DNA of 5,878 nucleotides. Origin: Pseudomonadota bacterium (GTDB lineage Bacteria; Pseudomonadota; Alphaproteobacteria; Caulobacterales; Caulobacteraceae). How positions within the stretch are numbered: the first letter of the stretch is position 1; each line of letters begins with the position of its first letter. The stretch spans positions 1 through 5,878 of the forward strand of contig JAEXJH010000632.1 in NCBI GenBank assembly GCA_023445955.1. The letters are read 5' to 3'. Shown here in pieces: positions 1 through 5,878 of the stretch. The translations under genes were made by a program, and so were the position numbers. Below the pieces are notes generated by a model. The model did not search any database, was not told the origin of the DNA, and was given only the letters and a program-made list of their open reading frames with translations.

Positions 1-289
1 CTTCAATCTTGCCATCTCTCAAGACGTCGAGACCAGCCGAACCAATCCAGCCAAATGAGTTTGCCGAATGTTGCACCTCAACTCACAATGCTCGACGGAA
101 GGCGTCAGACATGGCATGATCGAAAGAAAAGAAACCCTGGCGAACAATTGGGTTATTTTAGGAAACATCGCCGACATTGAATTTCAATGCGCTCTTTCGG
201 CCCTGTATATACCTATAAATTTCAAATCTTTACCTAAGTTCGCGCCTGCAAATCCGGACACCCAGTAAGGCGCTGGAAAACGGCGCCGT
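1..289. other. Low-GC intergenic region with no convincing gene
   Basis: This stretch lies beyond the 3' end of the TPR gene. Its base composition differs sharply from the rest: positions 121-240 contain 45 G/C out of 120 (37.5%), while the flanking genes look close to two-thirds GC. All three plus frames are open for some distance. The 66-codon ATG reading frame at 68-268 has no recognisable domain, signal or good ribosome site. At the extreme left, a plus frame ends with TGA at 56-58, and a minus frame starting with GTG at 76 runs off the edge (ending ...LDVLRDGKIE). Either could be the edge of a neighbouring gene, but neither is long enough to decide. The AT-rich core around 205-240 and the dyad at 175-189 fit a regulatory spacer. 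No strong promoter with correct spacing was found, and no clear rho-independent terminator follows the TPR gene. Confidence 0.6.
175..189. promoter_or_regulatory. Perfect 7-bp inverted repeat, operator-like
   Basis: CATTGAA at 175-181 and TTCAATG at 183-189 are exact reverse complements separated by a single T, giving a 15-bp dyad in the low-GC intergenic region. The size and symmetry resemble a site for a dimeric helix-turn-helix regulator. It is too AT-rich and has too small a loop to act as a terminator. No regulator gene is in view and its target promoter is unknown, so the operator role is inference; chance occurrence in AT-rich sequence is possible. Confidence 0.3.
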
Positions 290-2428
290 CTACGCTCCCT
301 TCCCCGCCCTCACGCGATCCTCGGCTGCGCCCTTTTCGTCACCCACCGCTTCCTTGGTTTCCGCCCGCCAGCGCAGCGCCTGCGCGTAGGACGGCGCGAT
401 GGCGATGGCGGCGTCGAGTTCTTCGAGCGCGCGGCGGTAGTCCTTCAGGAGCATGTAGGCGTAGCCCTTACGGGCCAGGGTCATGCTGTCGCCGGGTGAG
501 AGCTTCAGTGAGACGTTGAGGTCGCGGATGGCGCGATCAAGCCGGTCCTGCGAGATGAACACGTTGGCGCGGTTGTAGTAGGCGGGCTCGTACTCGGGAT
601 CGGCGCCGATCGCCGCGTCAAAGTCGGCGATAGCCGCCTCGTTGCGGTCGGCGTCGGAATGAAACAGGCCGCGATTGTTGAGCACATAGCTCGACTTGGG
701 CGCCAGCTTCACTGCCGCGTCCAGGTCGGCCAGGGCCTGGGCGTCCTTGCCGTCTTCCTTCAGAGCCGCCGCGCGCTGGACCAAGAGGTTGGCGTTGTCG
801 GGCGCCACCGCCACGGCCTGCCCGTAGTCGGCGATCGCTTCGCGCAGTCGTCCGGCGCGCTTGTTGAGCGCGGCCCGCGCCCGCCAGCCGTCGACAGCCT
901 TGGGCGCGAGCTTGATGGCCAGGTCGTATTCCTTGCGGGCCGCGGATTCCTGGTCGAGCTTGAGCAGGTTGTCGCCCAGCTTCACGTGCAGGTCGGCGCG
1001 ATCGGGCTGGGCCGCCAGCGCGACGCGATAGGCCTCTACCGCATGGGTCCAGTCCTCGTGCTCGACGTAGTAGATGGCGATATTGACCTTGGCTGACATG
1101 TTGGCCGGGTCGATCTTCAGAGCCGCCTCATAGGCCTTCAGTTCCTCCACACCCTGGTCCAGCGCGCCCAGTTCGATGCCCATCGCGTTCAGCGCGTCGG
1201 GATCCTTGGGATCGTACTCGGCCGCCTTGCGATAGTCGGCCAGCGCGGCCTTGTGGTCTTCCAAGTCGGAGTAGAGCTGGCCACGATTGTAATAGGCCGC
1301 CGCGCCGCTCGGACGCAGGGTGATCACCGCGTCGTAGTCGGCGATCGACCGCTTGGCGTCGTCCTTCTCAGCCCAGACCATGGCTCGATAGAACAACGCG
1401 TCGACGTTCTTGGGCTCAATCTTCAGCGCCGCGTCCAGGGCCTTCAGCCCCTCGTCCAATTGGTTGGTCTTGCGCGACAGGAAGCCGATCCCGATTAGCG
1501 CGGTGAGATCCTGAGGATCCACCCGCAGGGCGTCGCGATAGGCGGCCATGGCATCCTCGGGGCGCTTCAGATCGGCCAGGGCTTCGGCGCGGGCTGTATG
1601 GCCGCCCGCCGCCTTCGGATCCACGCGGATCGCCTGTTCAGCGTCCTGTAAGGCGCCGGCGGCGTCATCCTGCGATCGCTTGAGCGCCGCACGGTAGATT
1701 AGGGGATACGGGCTGCCGGGCTCGGCTTGGATCGCCTCGCCATAAGCCTTCATCGCATCGGCCGGACGCTCACGGGCCTCATAGAAGCCCGCCAGTTGCA
1801 CCAGCACGCCGGAATCGCCGGGGGACAGGGTGACGGCGCGCTTGAGGTCACGTTCGGCGACGACCGGATCATCCTTGGTCAGCAGATCGGCGCGCTGGAC
1901 CAGGGCGCGAACGAAGTCGGGATCGCTGACCAGGGCCGCGTCATAGTCAGCGCGTGCGCCGGCTGGGTCGTCCTTGTGCCACTGCCGTGCACGCCCTCTG
2001 TAGAGCAGCGCCACGGCATGGGTCGGCTGGGCTTTCAGCACGGCGCTGAAGTCCTCCAACGCCAAGTCGATGCGATCCTGCTCCATGCGCGCCACGCCGC
2101 GCGCCAGAAGGGCGTCGGCGTCCTTGGGCGCCAGCTTCAGGGCCGCCTCGGCGTCCTTCTCGGCCTCGGCGTCGTGATCGAGCCGCCAGTGCGCCGTGCT
2201 GCGCTGGACCAGCGCCCGCACCTTCTCGGCGCGGTCGGGAACACCGGCATCAAGGGCCGCGCTGCAATTGGCGATGATCGCCTCGCGTCCCGCACGCCGG
2301 GCCTTGTAGGAGTCGCCGGCGAGGCAGGCGGTCAAGGCCTCACGCGGCGTGGCGGCCAGCGCCGAGGTGGCGCTGGAGACCAGCAGGAGGGCCAGAAGTC
2401 CCGGACGGATCTGTGCGGTGCGGATCAT
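290..2428 (-). CDS. Secreted tetratricopeptide-repeat protein (about 19 TPRs)
   Basis: This 712-residue protein has an N-terminal signal peptide (residues 1-25: Arg at 3 and 8, hydrophobic core about 11-20, likely signal peptidase I cut after Ala-Leu-Ala at 23-25), so the mature form should be periplasmic. A short helical segment (26-67) carries the only two cysteines, C35 and C55. From residue 68 to the last residue the chain divides without gaps into 18 full TPR units of 34 residues (one of 35, one of 33) plus a degenerate 33-residue terminal unit. Each unit has small residues at the helix-packing sites and ends in a motif like KLAP, KIDP or RVDP. TPR arrays form superhelical protein- or peptide-binding scaffolds; there is no catalytic domain. 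I chose the ATG at 2428 over the in-frame ATG at 2494 because it starts directly at the signal peptide, has a GGGAG site 7 nt upstream and overlaps the peptidase stop as ATGA; the upstream ATG would add 22 polar residues. The stop is TAG at 290-292. The specific partner is unknown; the coupled M16 peptidase is the obvious candidate. Confidence 0.93.
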   Translation of the reverse strand: MIRTAQIRPGLLALLLVSSATSALAATPREALTACLAGDSYKARRAGREAIIANCSAALDAGVPDRAEKVRALVQRSTAHWRLDHDAEAEKDAEAALKLAPKDADALLARGVARMEQDRIDLALEDFSAVLKAQPTHAVALLYRGRARQWHKDDPAGARADYDAALVSDPDFVRALVQRADLLTKDDPVVAERDLKRAVTLSPGDSGVLVQLAGFYEARERPADAMKAYGEAIQAEPGSPYPLIYRAALKRSQDDAAGALQDAEQAIRVDPKAAGGHTARAEALADLKRPEDAMAAYRDALRVDPQDLTALIGIGFLSRKTNQLDEGLKALDAALKIEPKNVDALFYRAMVWAEKDDAKRSIADYDAVITLRPSGAAAYYNRGQLYSDLEDHKAALADYRKAAEYDPKDPDALNAMGIELGALDQGVEELKAYEAALKIDPANMSAKVNIAIYYVEHEDWTHAVEAYRVALAAQPDRADLHVKLGDNLLKLDQESAARKEYDLAIKLAPKAVDGWRARAALNKRAGRLREAIADYGQAVAVAPDNANLLVQRAAALKEDGKDAQALADLDAAVKLAPKSSYVLNNRGLFHSDADRNEAAIADFDAAIGADPEYEPAYYNRANVFISQDRLDRAIRDLNVSLKLSPGDSMTLARKGYAYMLLKDYRRALEELDAAIAIAPSYAQALRWRAETKEAVGDEKGAAEDRVRAGKGA

Positions 2429-5289
2429 TGGGACGCTCCCGTCGCGGTCTTTCGGGGATAGGCCGTGGCGACAATGGGCGGGCGAACCAGCCACTTGGCC
2501 GCAGCCGCTTTCAGATCCTCGACTGTCAGCGCCGACATCAGGGGTTCATAGCTCAGCGCTTCCTGCAGGAGCGCCGGCGTCGCATTCGAGCCGCCCATCG
2601 CTCCGGCCCACCAGCCGTTGGTCTGCCGCACCGCCTCCCTATCGGCCAGCAGAGGGCGGCGCGCGGCTTCCAGCATGGCGGGCGTGATATCCCCGGCCAA
2701 CAGGCTCGCGGCGATCGTCTTGGCTTCGGCGATCAAGGCGTCGAGGTCGCGCGGGCTGGCTTCGATGGCGACCGTCAGCGTGCCCTGGTCGCCGAAATCA
2801 GGACCCGCAGACGAGACGCTGGGCGAATAGGTCTTGCCCATCTCCTCGCGGATGCGTCGGCGCAGCGCCGTGTCGAACACCGAGGCCAACAGCTTCAGCG
2901 CATACTCCTCACGCCGACGCTCGGGCGTCATGACATAGAGCGGCCAGACCATGGCGGCGGCCGCCTTGTCGGCGGGTCCATCGTGTTCGACACGGACCAT
3001 CATCGCCGGCAGGTCGGGATAGCGCAGGAAACCTGGATCGCCATGCGCGCGTGGCGTCCTGGCGCGCGCGGGGATCGCTCCGAACGTCTCCGCGACGACC
3101 TCCATGGCCGTGGCCTGGTCGACGTCGCCAACGATCGTGAGCTCGATCGGCGCGGTCGTCAGGACCGGCTTGAGCACGCGGGCGAAGTCGGCGCTGCGGA
3201 TCGCCATCATGACCTCGCGCGGCGGCATGGCGGCCGTCGAGCCGGGCGCAACCGCATTGACCAGCGCAATGCCCGCCGCGGCCGCCGGCTGGGTCAGGTA
3301 GGTCCGGTAGACCAGATCGACGCTGGCTGGGATCCGCGCGTCCAGCGCCGGATCGAAGCCGGGATCGGTCATATAGGCCGCGAGCACCTGAAGCTGCTCT
3401 TCGAAATTGGCCGAGAAGGTCGAAGCGCGGATCGCGAAGAAGCTCGGCCCCATGCCGAAGCTGAAGCCCAGGCTGCCCGTGTTCGAGAACAGCGTCTGGA
3501 GCTCGCTCACGCGATGACGCCCCAGGCCGCCGCTGGCCAGCAGCATCTCGCCGAACTGGGCGTAGAGATAGTCGCGCTTGTCGATCTCGCTCTGCCCGGC
3601 GCCGAAGTTGACGCGGATTTCCACCTTGTTTGGCGCGAACTTGGTCTGCTTGAAGTTGACGATCAGGCCGTTGGCGAACTTCAGGCGCTGAAAGCCCGGT
3701 GTCTCGATGCGCTTCTGCTCAACGATCTTGCCGGGTTTGCCGAACGTCTCGTAGGCCCAGCCGGAGGACTTCAGGGACGTGTCCTGCGCGCCGGCGACCG
3801 CCGTGGCGCCCTGGCTCCACGCCGCCAGCAGCGCCTCGCGCGCCACCGGCTTGGGGCTGGTCATCGCCAGTAGCGGCGCGCCGCCCGACCAGTCCGCGTC
3901 GAAGGCGGCCTTGATATCCGCAGGCGTCTGGTCTTCCACCGCTAGATCATAGGCGTAGAGCCCATCCGCCGGCGTGGTGAAGACCTCATCGGCGATCTCG
4001 CGCGCGGACAGGCCCGCGGCCAGATCCGCCGAGGATCGCGAACCGGACGCCAGCACCGAGCCCCGAAGCCGCGAACGCAGCAGTTCGGTGGCCTTCTCGG
4101 TTTCCAGCTCCGTAGGCCCCGACGCGGCGAAGCTGTTGAGTTCGCCCTCGGCGGCTTTCAACGCTTCGGGCCAAGCCTCGTTCGTCGGCATGGCGATCAG
4201 GCAGGTGACCGCGAAATCGCGCGTGTCGTTGGACATCACCGCCGCCCCCAGCAGGCTGGCGTCGCCACGGTTCGTTCGCTGCTCGAGACGCTGATTCAGG
4301 ATCTGTTGCCAGATCTGCGTTCGCGCCATGCGGCGAAGGCGCGCGACATCGTCAGGACCTTGCGGCGACGCGGGGCGCACGCGGCACGCACTGATCGCCG
4401 TCGGCAACGTAGGGCCATCCACGGTGAAGGCCTCGGTCGGCCTTTCCAGCGTGGGCTGGACCAGCTTCGCGCGCTCACGCGCCGGTCCATTGGCCTGCCA
4501 GCTGGAAAACTTGGCCCGGACCATGACTTCCAAAGCCTCGACGGGGCGATCGCCGACGACGGTCAGCACGGCGTTCGAAGGCCGATACCAGGCGCGATAG
4601 AACTGCTCCAGGCCTGGCGCGGTGGCGCCGTTCAGGGTCGTGCGAAGGCCGATCGGCGAGCGGTTGGTCGAGCGCTGCGCGCTAAGTTGGAAAGCGCTGA
4701 CCGCATCCTGGGCCATCACCATGGGGCTGTTGCGCGTCTCCATCTCGGCCAGCACGACGCCGCGCTCGTGGTCGACGCCGTCTTCTGTGAACACGATGCC
4801 GTCGGCGATATCGCGCAGCCAGGTGAAGGCATTCGTCAGCTGCTCGTCGTCAGGCTTGGGCAGATCCAGCTGGTAGACGGTCGAGAACATCGCCGTCGTC
4901 GCGTTCTGGTCGCGGCCAAAGGCGACGCCGGCCGGCGCGAAGACGCGGTCGATCGTGCCGGCCGGAAAGGCGCGCGTCGATCGGAAAGCCATGTGCTCGA
5001 CAAAATGAGCCCAGCCGCGCTCGTTGTCCTTTTCCTCGTAACTCCCGACGTCGACCGCGAACCGCAATGACACCGCGTCCTTGGGCGTGGCGTTACGCAG
5101 GATCTGGTAGCGCAGGCCATTGGGCAGCACGCCACGCAGCACGTTTGGGTCCGGGTGTATGGTCAGGTGCTCGGGCTTGCGGGGAGTCGCTTCGGCCGCG
5201 GACACTTGCCCCGCCGCCAACACGACCATCAACGCCAGGCAAGCCGGCGACCATTTCAAGCTACGGTACAAGGAGCCCCCAAAGCCCAA
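2425..5289 (-). CDS. Periplasmic M16 zinc metallopeptidase, PqqL/insulinase type
   Basis: This 954-residue protein is close to the usual length of full two-half M16 enzymes such as E. coli PqqL (about 930 residues). Residues 1-31 form a signal peptide, probably cut after Val-Ser-Ala (29-31). The first M16 domain (about 53-200) carries the inverted zinc motif H95-F-V-E98-H99. The downstream pair E175 and E182 has the family ExxxxxxE spacing, with E182 the probable third zinc ligand, and the stretch around GRDQNATT and TVYQLDLP (125-144) is typical of this subgroup. A first M16_C domain follows (about 215-410). The second half (about 535-880) lacks HxxEH, as expected for the inactive half of the clamshell, but keeps R814 and Y821 in RRIREEMGKTY, matching the Arg-x6-Tyr substrate-binding pair of pitrilysin and insulysin. 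M16 enzymes cleave peptides or small proteins enclosed in their chamber; the substrate here is unknown. The start is TTG: no ATG exists before residue 21, and that would destroy the signal peptide. TTG at 5271 (codon 7) is a possible alternative. The stop TGA overlaps the TPR start. Confidence 0.94.
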   Translation of the reverse strand: MGFGGSLYRSLKWSPACLALMVVLAAGQVSAAEATPRKPEHLTIHPDPNVLRGVLPNGLRYQILRNATPKDAVSLRFAVDVGSYEEKDNERGWAHFVEHMAFRSTRAFPAGTIDRVFAPAGVAFGRDQNATTAMFSTVYQLDLPKPDDEQLTNAFTWLRDIADGIVFTEDGVDHERGVVLAEMETRNSPMVMAQDAVSAFQLSAQRSTNRSPIGLRTTLNGATAPGLEQFYRAWYRPSNAVLTVVGDRPVEALEVMVRAKFSSWQANGPARERAKLVQPTLERPTEAFTVDGPTLPTAISACRVRPASPQGPDDVARLRRMARTQIWQQILNQRLEQRTNRGDASLLGAAVMSNDTRDFAVTCLIAMPTNEAWPEALKAAEGELNSFAASGPTELETEKATELLRSRLRGSVLASGSRSSADLAAGLSAREIADEVFTTPADGLYAYDLAVEDQTPADIKAAFDADWSGGAPLLAMTSPKPVAREALLAAWSQGATAVAGAQDTSLKSSGWAYETFGKPGKIVEQKRIETPGFQRLKFANGLIVNFKQTKFAPNKVEIRVNFGAGQSEIDKRDYLYAQFGEMLLASGGLGRHRVSELQTLFSNTGSLGFSFGMGPSFFAIRASTFSANFEEQLQVLAAYMTDPGFDPALDARIPASVDLVYRTYLTQPAAAAGIALVNAVAPGSTAAMPPREVMMAIRSADFARVLKPVLTTAPIELTIVGDVDQATAMEVVAETFGAIPARARTPRAHGDPGFLRYPDLPAMMVRVEHDGPADKAAAAMVWPLYVMTPERRREEYALKLLASVFDTALRRRIREEMGKTYSPSVSSAGPDFGDQGTLTVAIEASPRDLDALIAEAKTIAASLLAGDITPAMLEAARRPLLADREAVRQTNGWWAGAMGGSNATPALLQEALSYEPLMSALTVEDLKAAAAKWLVRPPIVATAYPRKTATGASQ
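2436..2440 (-). promoter_or_regulatory. Ribosome binding site of the TPR gene
   Basis: On the minus strand GGGAG lies 7 nt upstream of the ATG at 2428, inside the final codons of the peptidase gene. It supports the internal ATG rather than the longer start at 2494, and together with the ATGA overlap it suggests translation by reinitiation or coupling. Confidence 0.6.
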
Positions 5290-5294
5290 CTCAA

Positions 5295-5300
5295 CCTCAA
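5295..5300 (-). promoter_or_regulatory. Possible ribosome binding site of the peptidase gene
   Basis: On the minus strand TTGAGG ends 5 nt before the TTG at 5289, a slightly short but usable spacing. The competing TTG at 5271 has only a run of five G (5276-5280) 4 nt upstream, which is a poorer site. The frame is closed by a stop (TAA) at 5311-5313, and there is no ATG or GTG between that stop and 5289, so a TTG start is likely whichever is used. Confidence 0.4.
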
Positions 5301-5527
5301 GAGGCCGTGTTTAGAATGTGCCCGGGGACTTCGCTAGGGACTAAGGACCGCGCGGCTGAAACTGTGCGCGGTGAAGAGCCAGCGCAGGCCTCAGCCATCG
5401 TTAAGACGCGCCGCTTTTCAAAAAGGCCGCCTCGCTCGCCGAGCGGATCGACACCGCTGAACACGGATGTCGCGGGCGAGCTCACGCGCCAGCACGTGCC
5501 TTGTCATCAATCCAAAAAATTTGAAGC

Positions 5528-5565
5528 GCGACCGGCGGAAACGCCGACGCCGTCCGTCGGTCTTT
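5528..5565 (+). promoter_or_regulatory. Two overlapping hairpins in the amidohydrolase leader
   Basis: Hairpin A pairs CGGCG (5533-5537) with CGCCG (5542-5546) across a GAAA tetraloop, and can be extended by GCG (5528-5530) with CGC (5548-5550) across a small internal loop. Hairpin B pairs CCGACG (5544-5549) with CGTCGG (5555-5560) over a 5-nt loop and is followed by TCTTTC. They share 5544-5546, so they cannot form together. B could act as a weak terminator, with A as its alternative, about 40 nt before the start codon. Whether the transcript begins upstream is unknown, and GC-rich DNA forms such stems by chance; the attenuator idea is inference. Confidence 0.25.
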
Positions 5566-5583
5566 CAGTAGGATCGCGACGGC

Positions 5584-5589
5584 AGGGGA
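5584..5589 (+). promoter_or_regulatory. Ribosome binding site of the amidohydrolase gene
   Basis: AGGGGA ends 9 nt before the ATG at 5599. It is the best purine-rich match near the start and supports translation from that ATG. Confidence 0.55.
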
Positions 5590-5598
5590 TCGCATCGC

Positions 5599-5878
5599 AT
5601 GAAGGCCAACCGCACCATTGTCCTGGCGACCACAGCGCTGGCCGGGAGCCTGGGATTGATCGCCTCCGGCATTGCCGAGGCCGCCAAAACCGCGGATGAG
5701 CCTGCGATCGCCATCATGGGGGCCATGGTGTTCGATGGCACGGGCGCCGCGCCGCACCTGGCCAATGTCGTCATCCGCGACGGGCGTAGCGCCGAAGTCG
5801 GCCCATCGGTGACGGCGCCGCGCGGCGCCAAGGTCATCGACGCCAAGGGCGAGGCGCTCTTGCCCGGCTTCTTTGACT
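5599..5878 (+). CDS. Secreted amidohydrolase, N-terminal part (cut by window edge)
   Basis: The first 93 residues of a longer protein are visible. Residues 1-28 look like a signal peptide: Lys2 and Arg5, a hydrophobic stretch about 7-25, and Ala-Glu-Ala at 26-28 before the probable cut. The mature part starts with the small beta-sandwich typical of composite-domain amidohydrolases: AIMGAMVFDGTG (38-49), NVVIRDGR (56-63), VGPSV (67-71), a gap, then AKVIDAKGEALLPGFFD (77-93). The last motif matches the family signature 'hIDAxGxxLLPGhhD', which normally leads directly into the metal-binding HxH. That motif, and so the catalytic residues, lie beyond the window. Exported members of this superfamily include prolidase-like and other peptide- or amide-cleaving enzymes, but the visible part cannot give the substrate. 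It is divergent from the peptidase-TPR operon, with 309 bp between the start codons. Confidence 0.88.
   Translation, partial: MKANRTIVLATTALAGSLGLIASGIAEAAKTADEPAIAIMGAMVFDGTGAAPHLANVVIRDGRSAEVGPSVTAPRGAKVIDAKGEALLPGFFD

Larger units (their letters stand above)
5290..5598. other. Divergent intergenic region between peptidase and amidohydrolase genes
   Basis: These 309 bases separate two divergently transcribed genes and should contain both promoters. No promoter pair with good spacing is evident. On the plus strand TTGTCA at 5501-5506 resembles a -35 element and is followed by an A-rich run (5514-5519), but no matching -10 lies 16-18 nt further on. On the minus strand the stretch around 5308-5316 reads TTCTAAAC, weakly like an alphaproteobacterial -10, again without a good -35. 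Reading frames crossing this region on either strand have no recognisable domains and are best seen as chance openings in GC-rich DNA. Two overlapping hairpins lie at 5528-5560. Confidence 0.6.

Noticed and set aside
68..268. A 66-codon plus-strand frame in the low-GC region
   Set aside because: It has no good ribosome site, no recognisable domain or signal and no codon bias like the neighbouring genes; open frames of this length are common by chance.
269..289. Terminator-like inverted repeat after the TPR stop
   Set aside because: GGCGC (269-273) pairs with GCGCC (283-287) over 9 nt, and ACGGCGCCGT (280-289) is palindromic. The stem is only 5 bp, and no run of T follows it on the minus strand beyond a short TTTT inside the loop.
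1727..2461. A 244-codon plus-strand reading frame opposite the TPR gene
   Set aside because: It mirrors the repeated codons of the TPR array and has no recognisable protein features; it is a shadow frame.
2429..2494. Longer start of the TPR gene at 2494
   Set aside because: It would put 22 polar residues before a classical signal peptide and overlap the peptidase gene by 70 bp; the ATG at 2428 has its own ribosome site and an ATGA junction.
2413..3873. A 486-codon plus-strand reading frame opposite the peptidase gene
   Set aside because: It is antisense to a gene with clear M16 motifs, is rich in Arg, Gly and Ala as expected from reversed GC-rich codons, and shows no domain, signal or ribosome site.
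4744..4995. Apparent long spacing (83 residues) between H99 and the proposed zinc ligand E182
   Set aside because: Pitrilysin has 77, so this looked like an insertion, but the ExxxxxxE pair and surrounding motifs are intact, and this spacing fits what I recall for PqqL-type M16 proteins.
5397..5413. Short repeats and small stems such as CGCTC-GCC-GAGCG and TTTTCAAAA in the divergent region
   Set aside because: The stems are 4-5 bp, are not followed by T runs and are expected by chance in this composition.
5067..5699. A 210-codon plus-strand frame crossing the intergenic region
   Set aside because: It overlaps the 5' parts of both flanking genes in another frame, and its product is low-complexity Pro/Arg/Ser-rich sequence without any motif.

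Overview
The window reads as chromosomal DNA from a high-GC Gram-negative bacterium. Strong G/C use at codon third positions, three proteins that each begin with an export signal, and their sequence style suggest an alphaproteobacterium, with Caulobacterales (Caulobacter, Phenylobacterium) as the best guess. This assignment is an impression from the sequence and was not checked by any search.

Layout. Positions 1-289 are a low-GC stretch without a convincing gene. It contains a perfect 15-bp dyad and, at the left edge, possibly the end or beginning of a neighbouring gene. Positions 290-5289 hold a two-gene minus-strand operon. The promoter-proximal gene (2425-5289) encodes a periplasmic two-half M16 zinc metallopeptidase of the PqqL/insulinase type. 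It overlaps by an ATGA junction the second gene (290-2428), a secreted protein made almost entirely of about 19 tetratricopeptide (TPR) repeats. Positions 5290-5598 are a divergent intergenic region with two competing hairpins just before the right-hand gene. From 5599 to the window edge runs the first 93 codons of a plus-strand secreted amidohydrolase, cut off just before its expected metal-binding HxH motif.

How the genes may work together. The peptidase and TPR genes share a stop/start overlap, so they are very probably co-transcribed and translationally coupled. The TPR superhelix is a plausible periplasmic scaffold or substrate-binding partner for the peptidase. The divergent amidohydrolase is also exported, and many secreted members of that superfamily cleave dipeptides or related amides. 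A shared role in extracytoplasmic peptide breakdown is therefore possible but not demonstrated. No mobile element, CRISPR array, tRNA or rRNA was seen. The window looks like an ordinary chromosomal locus; the exact TPR periodicity and the peptidase-TPR coupling are its most notable features.
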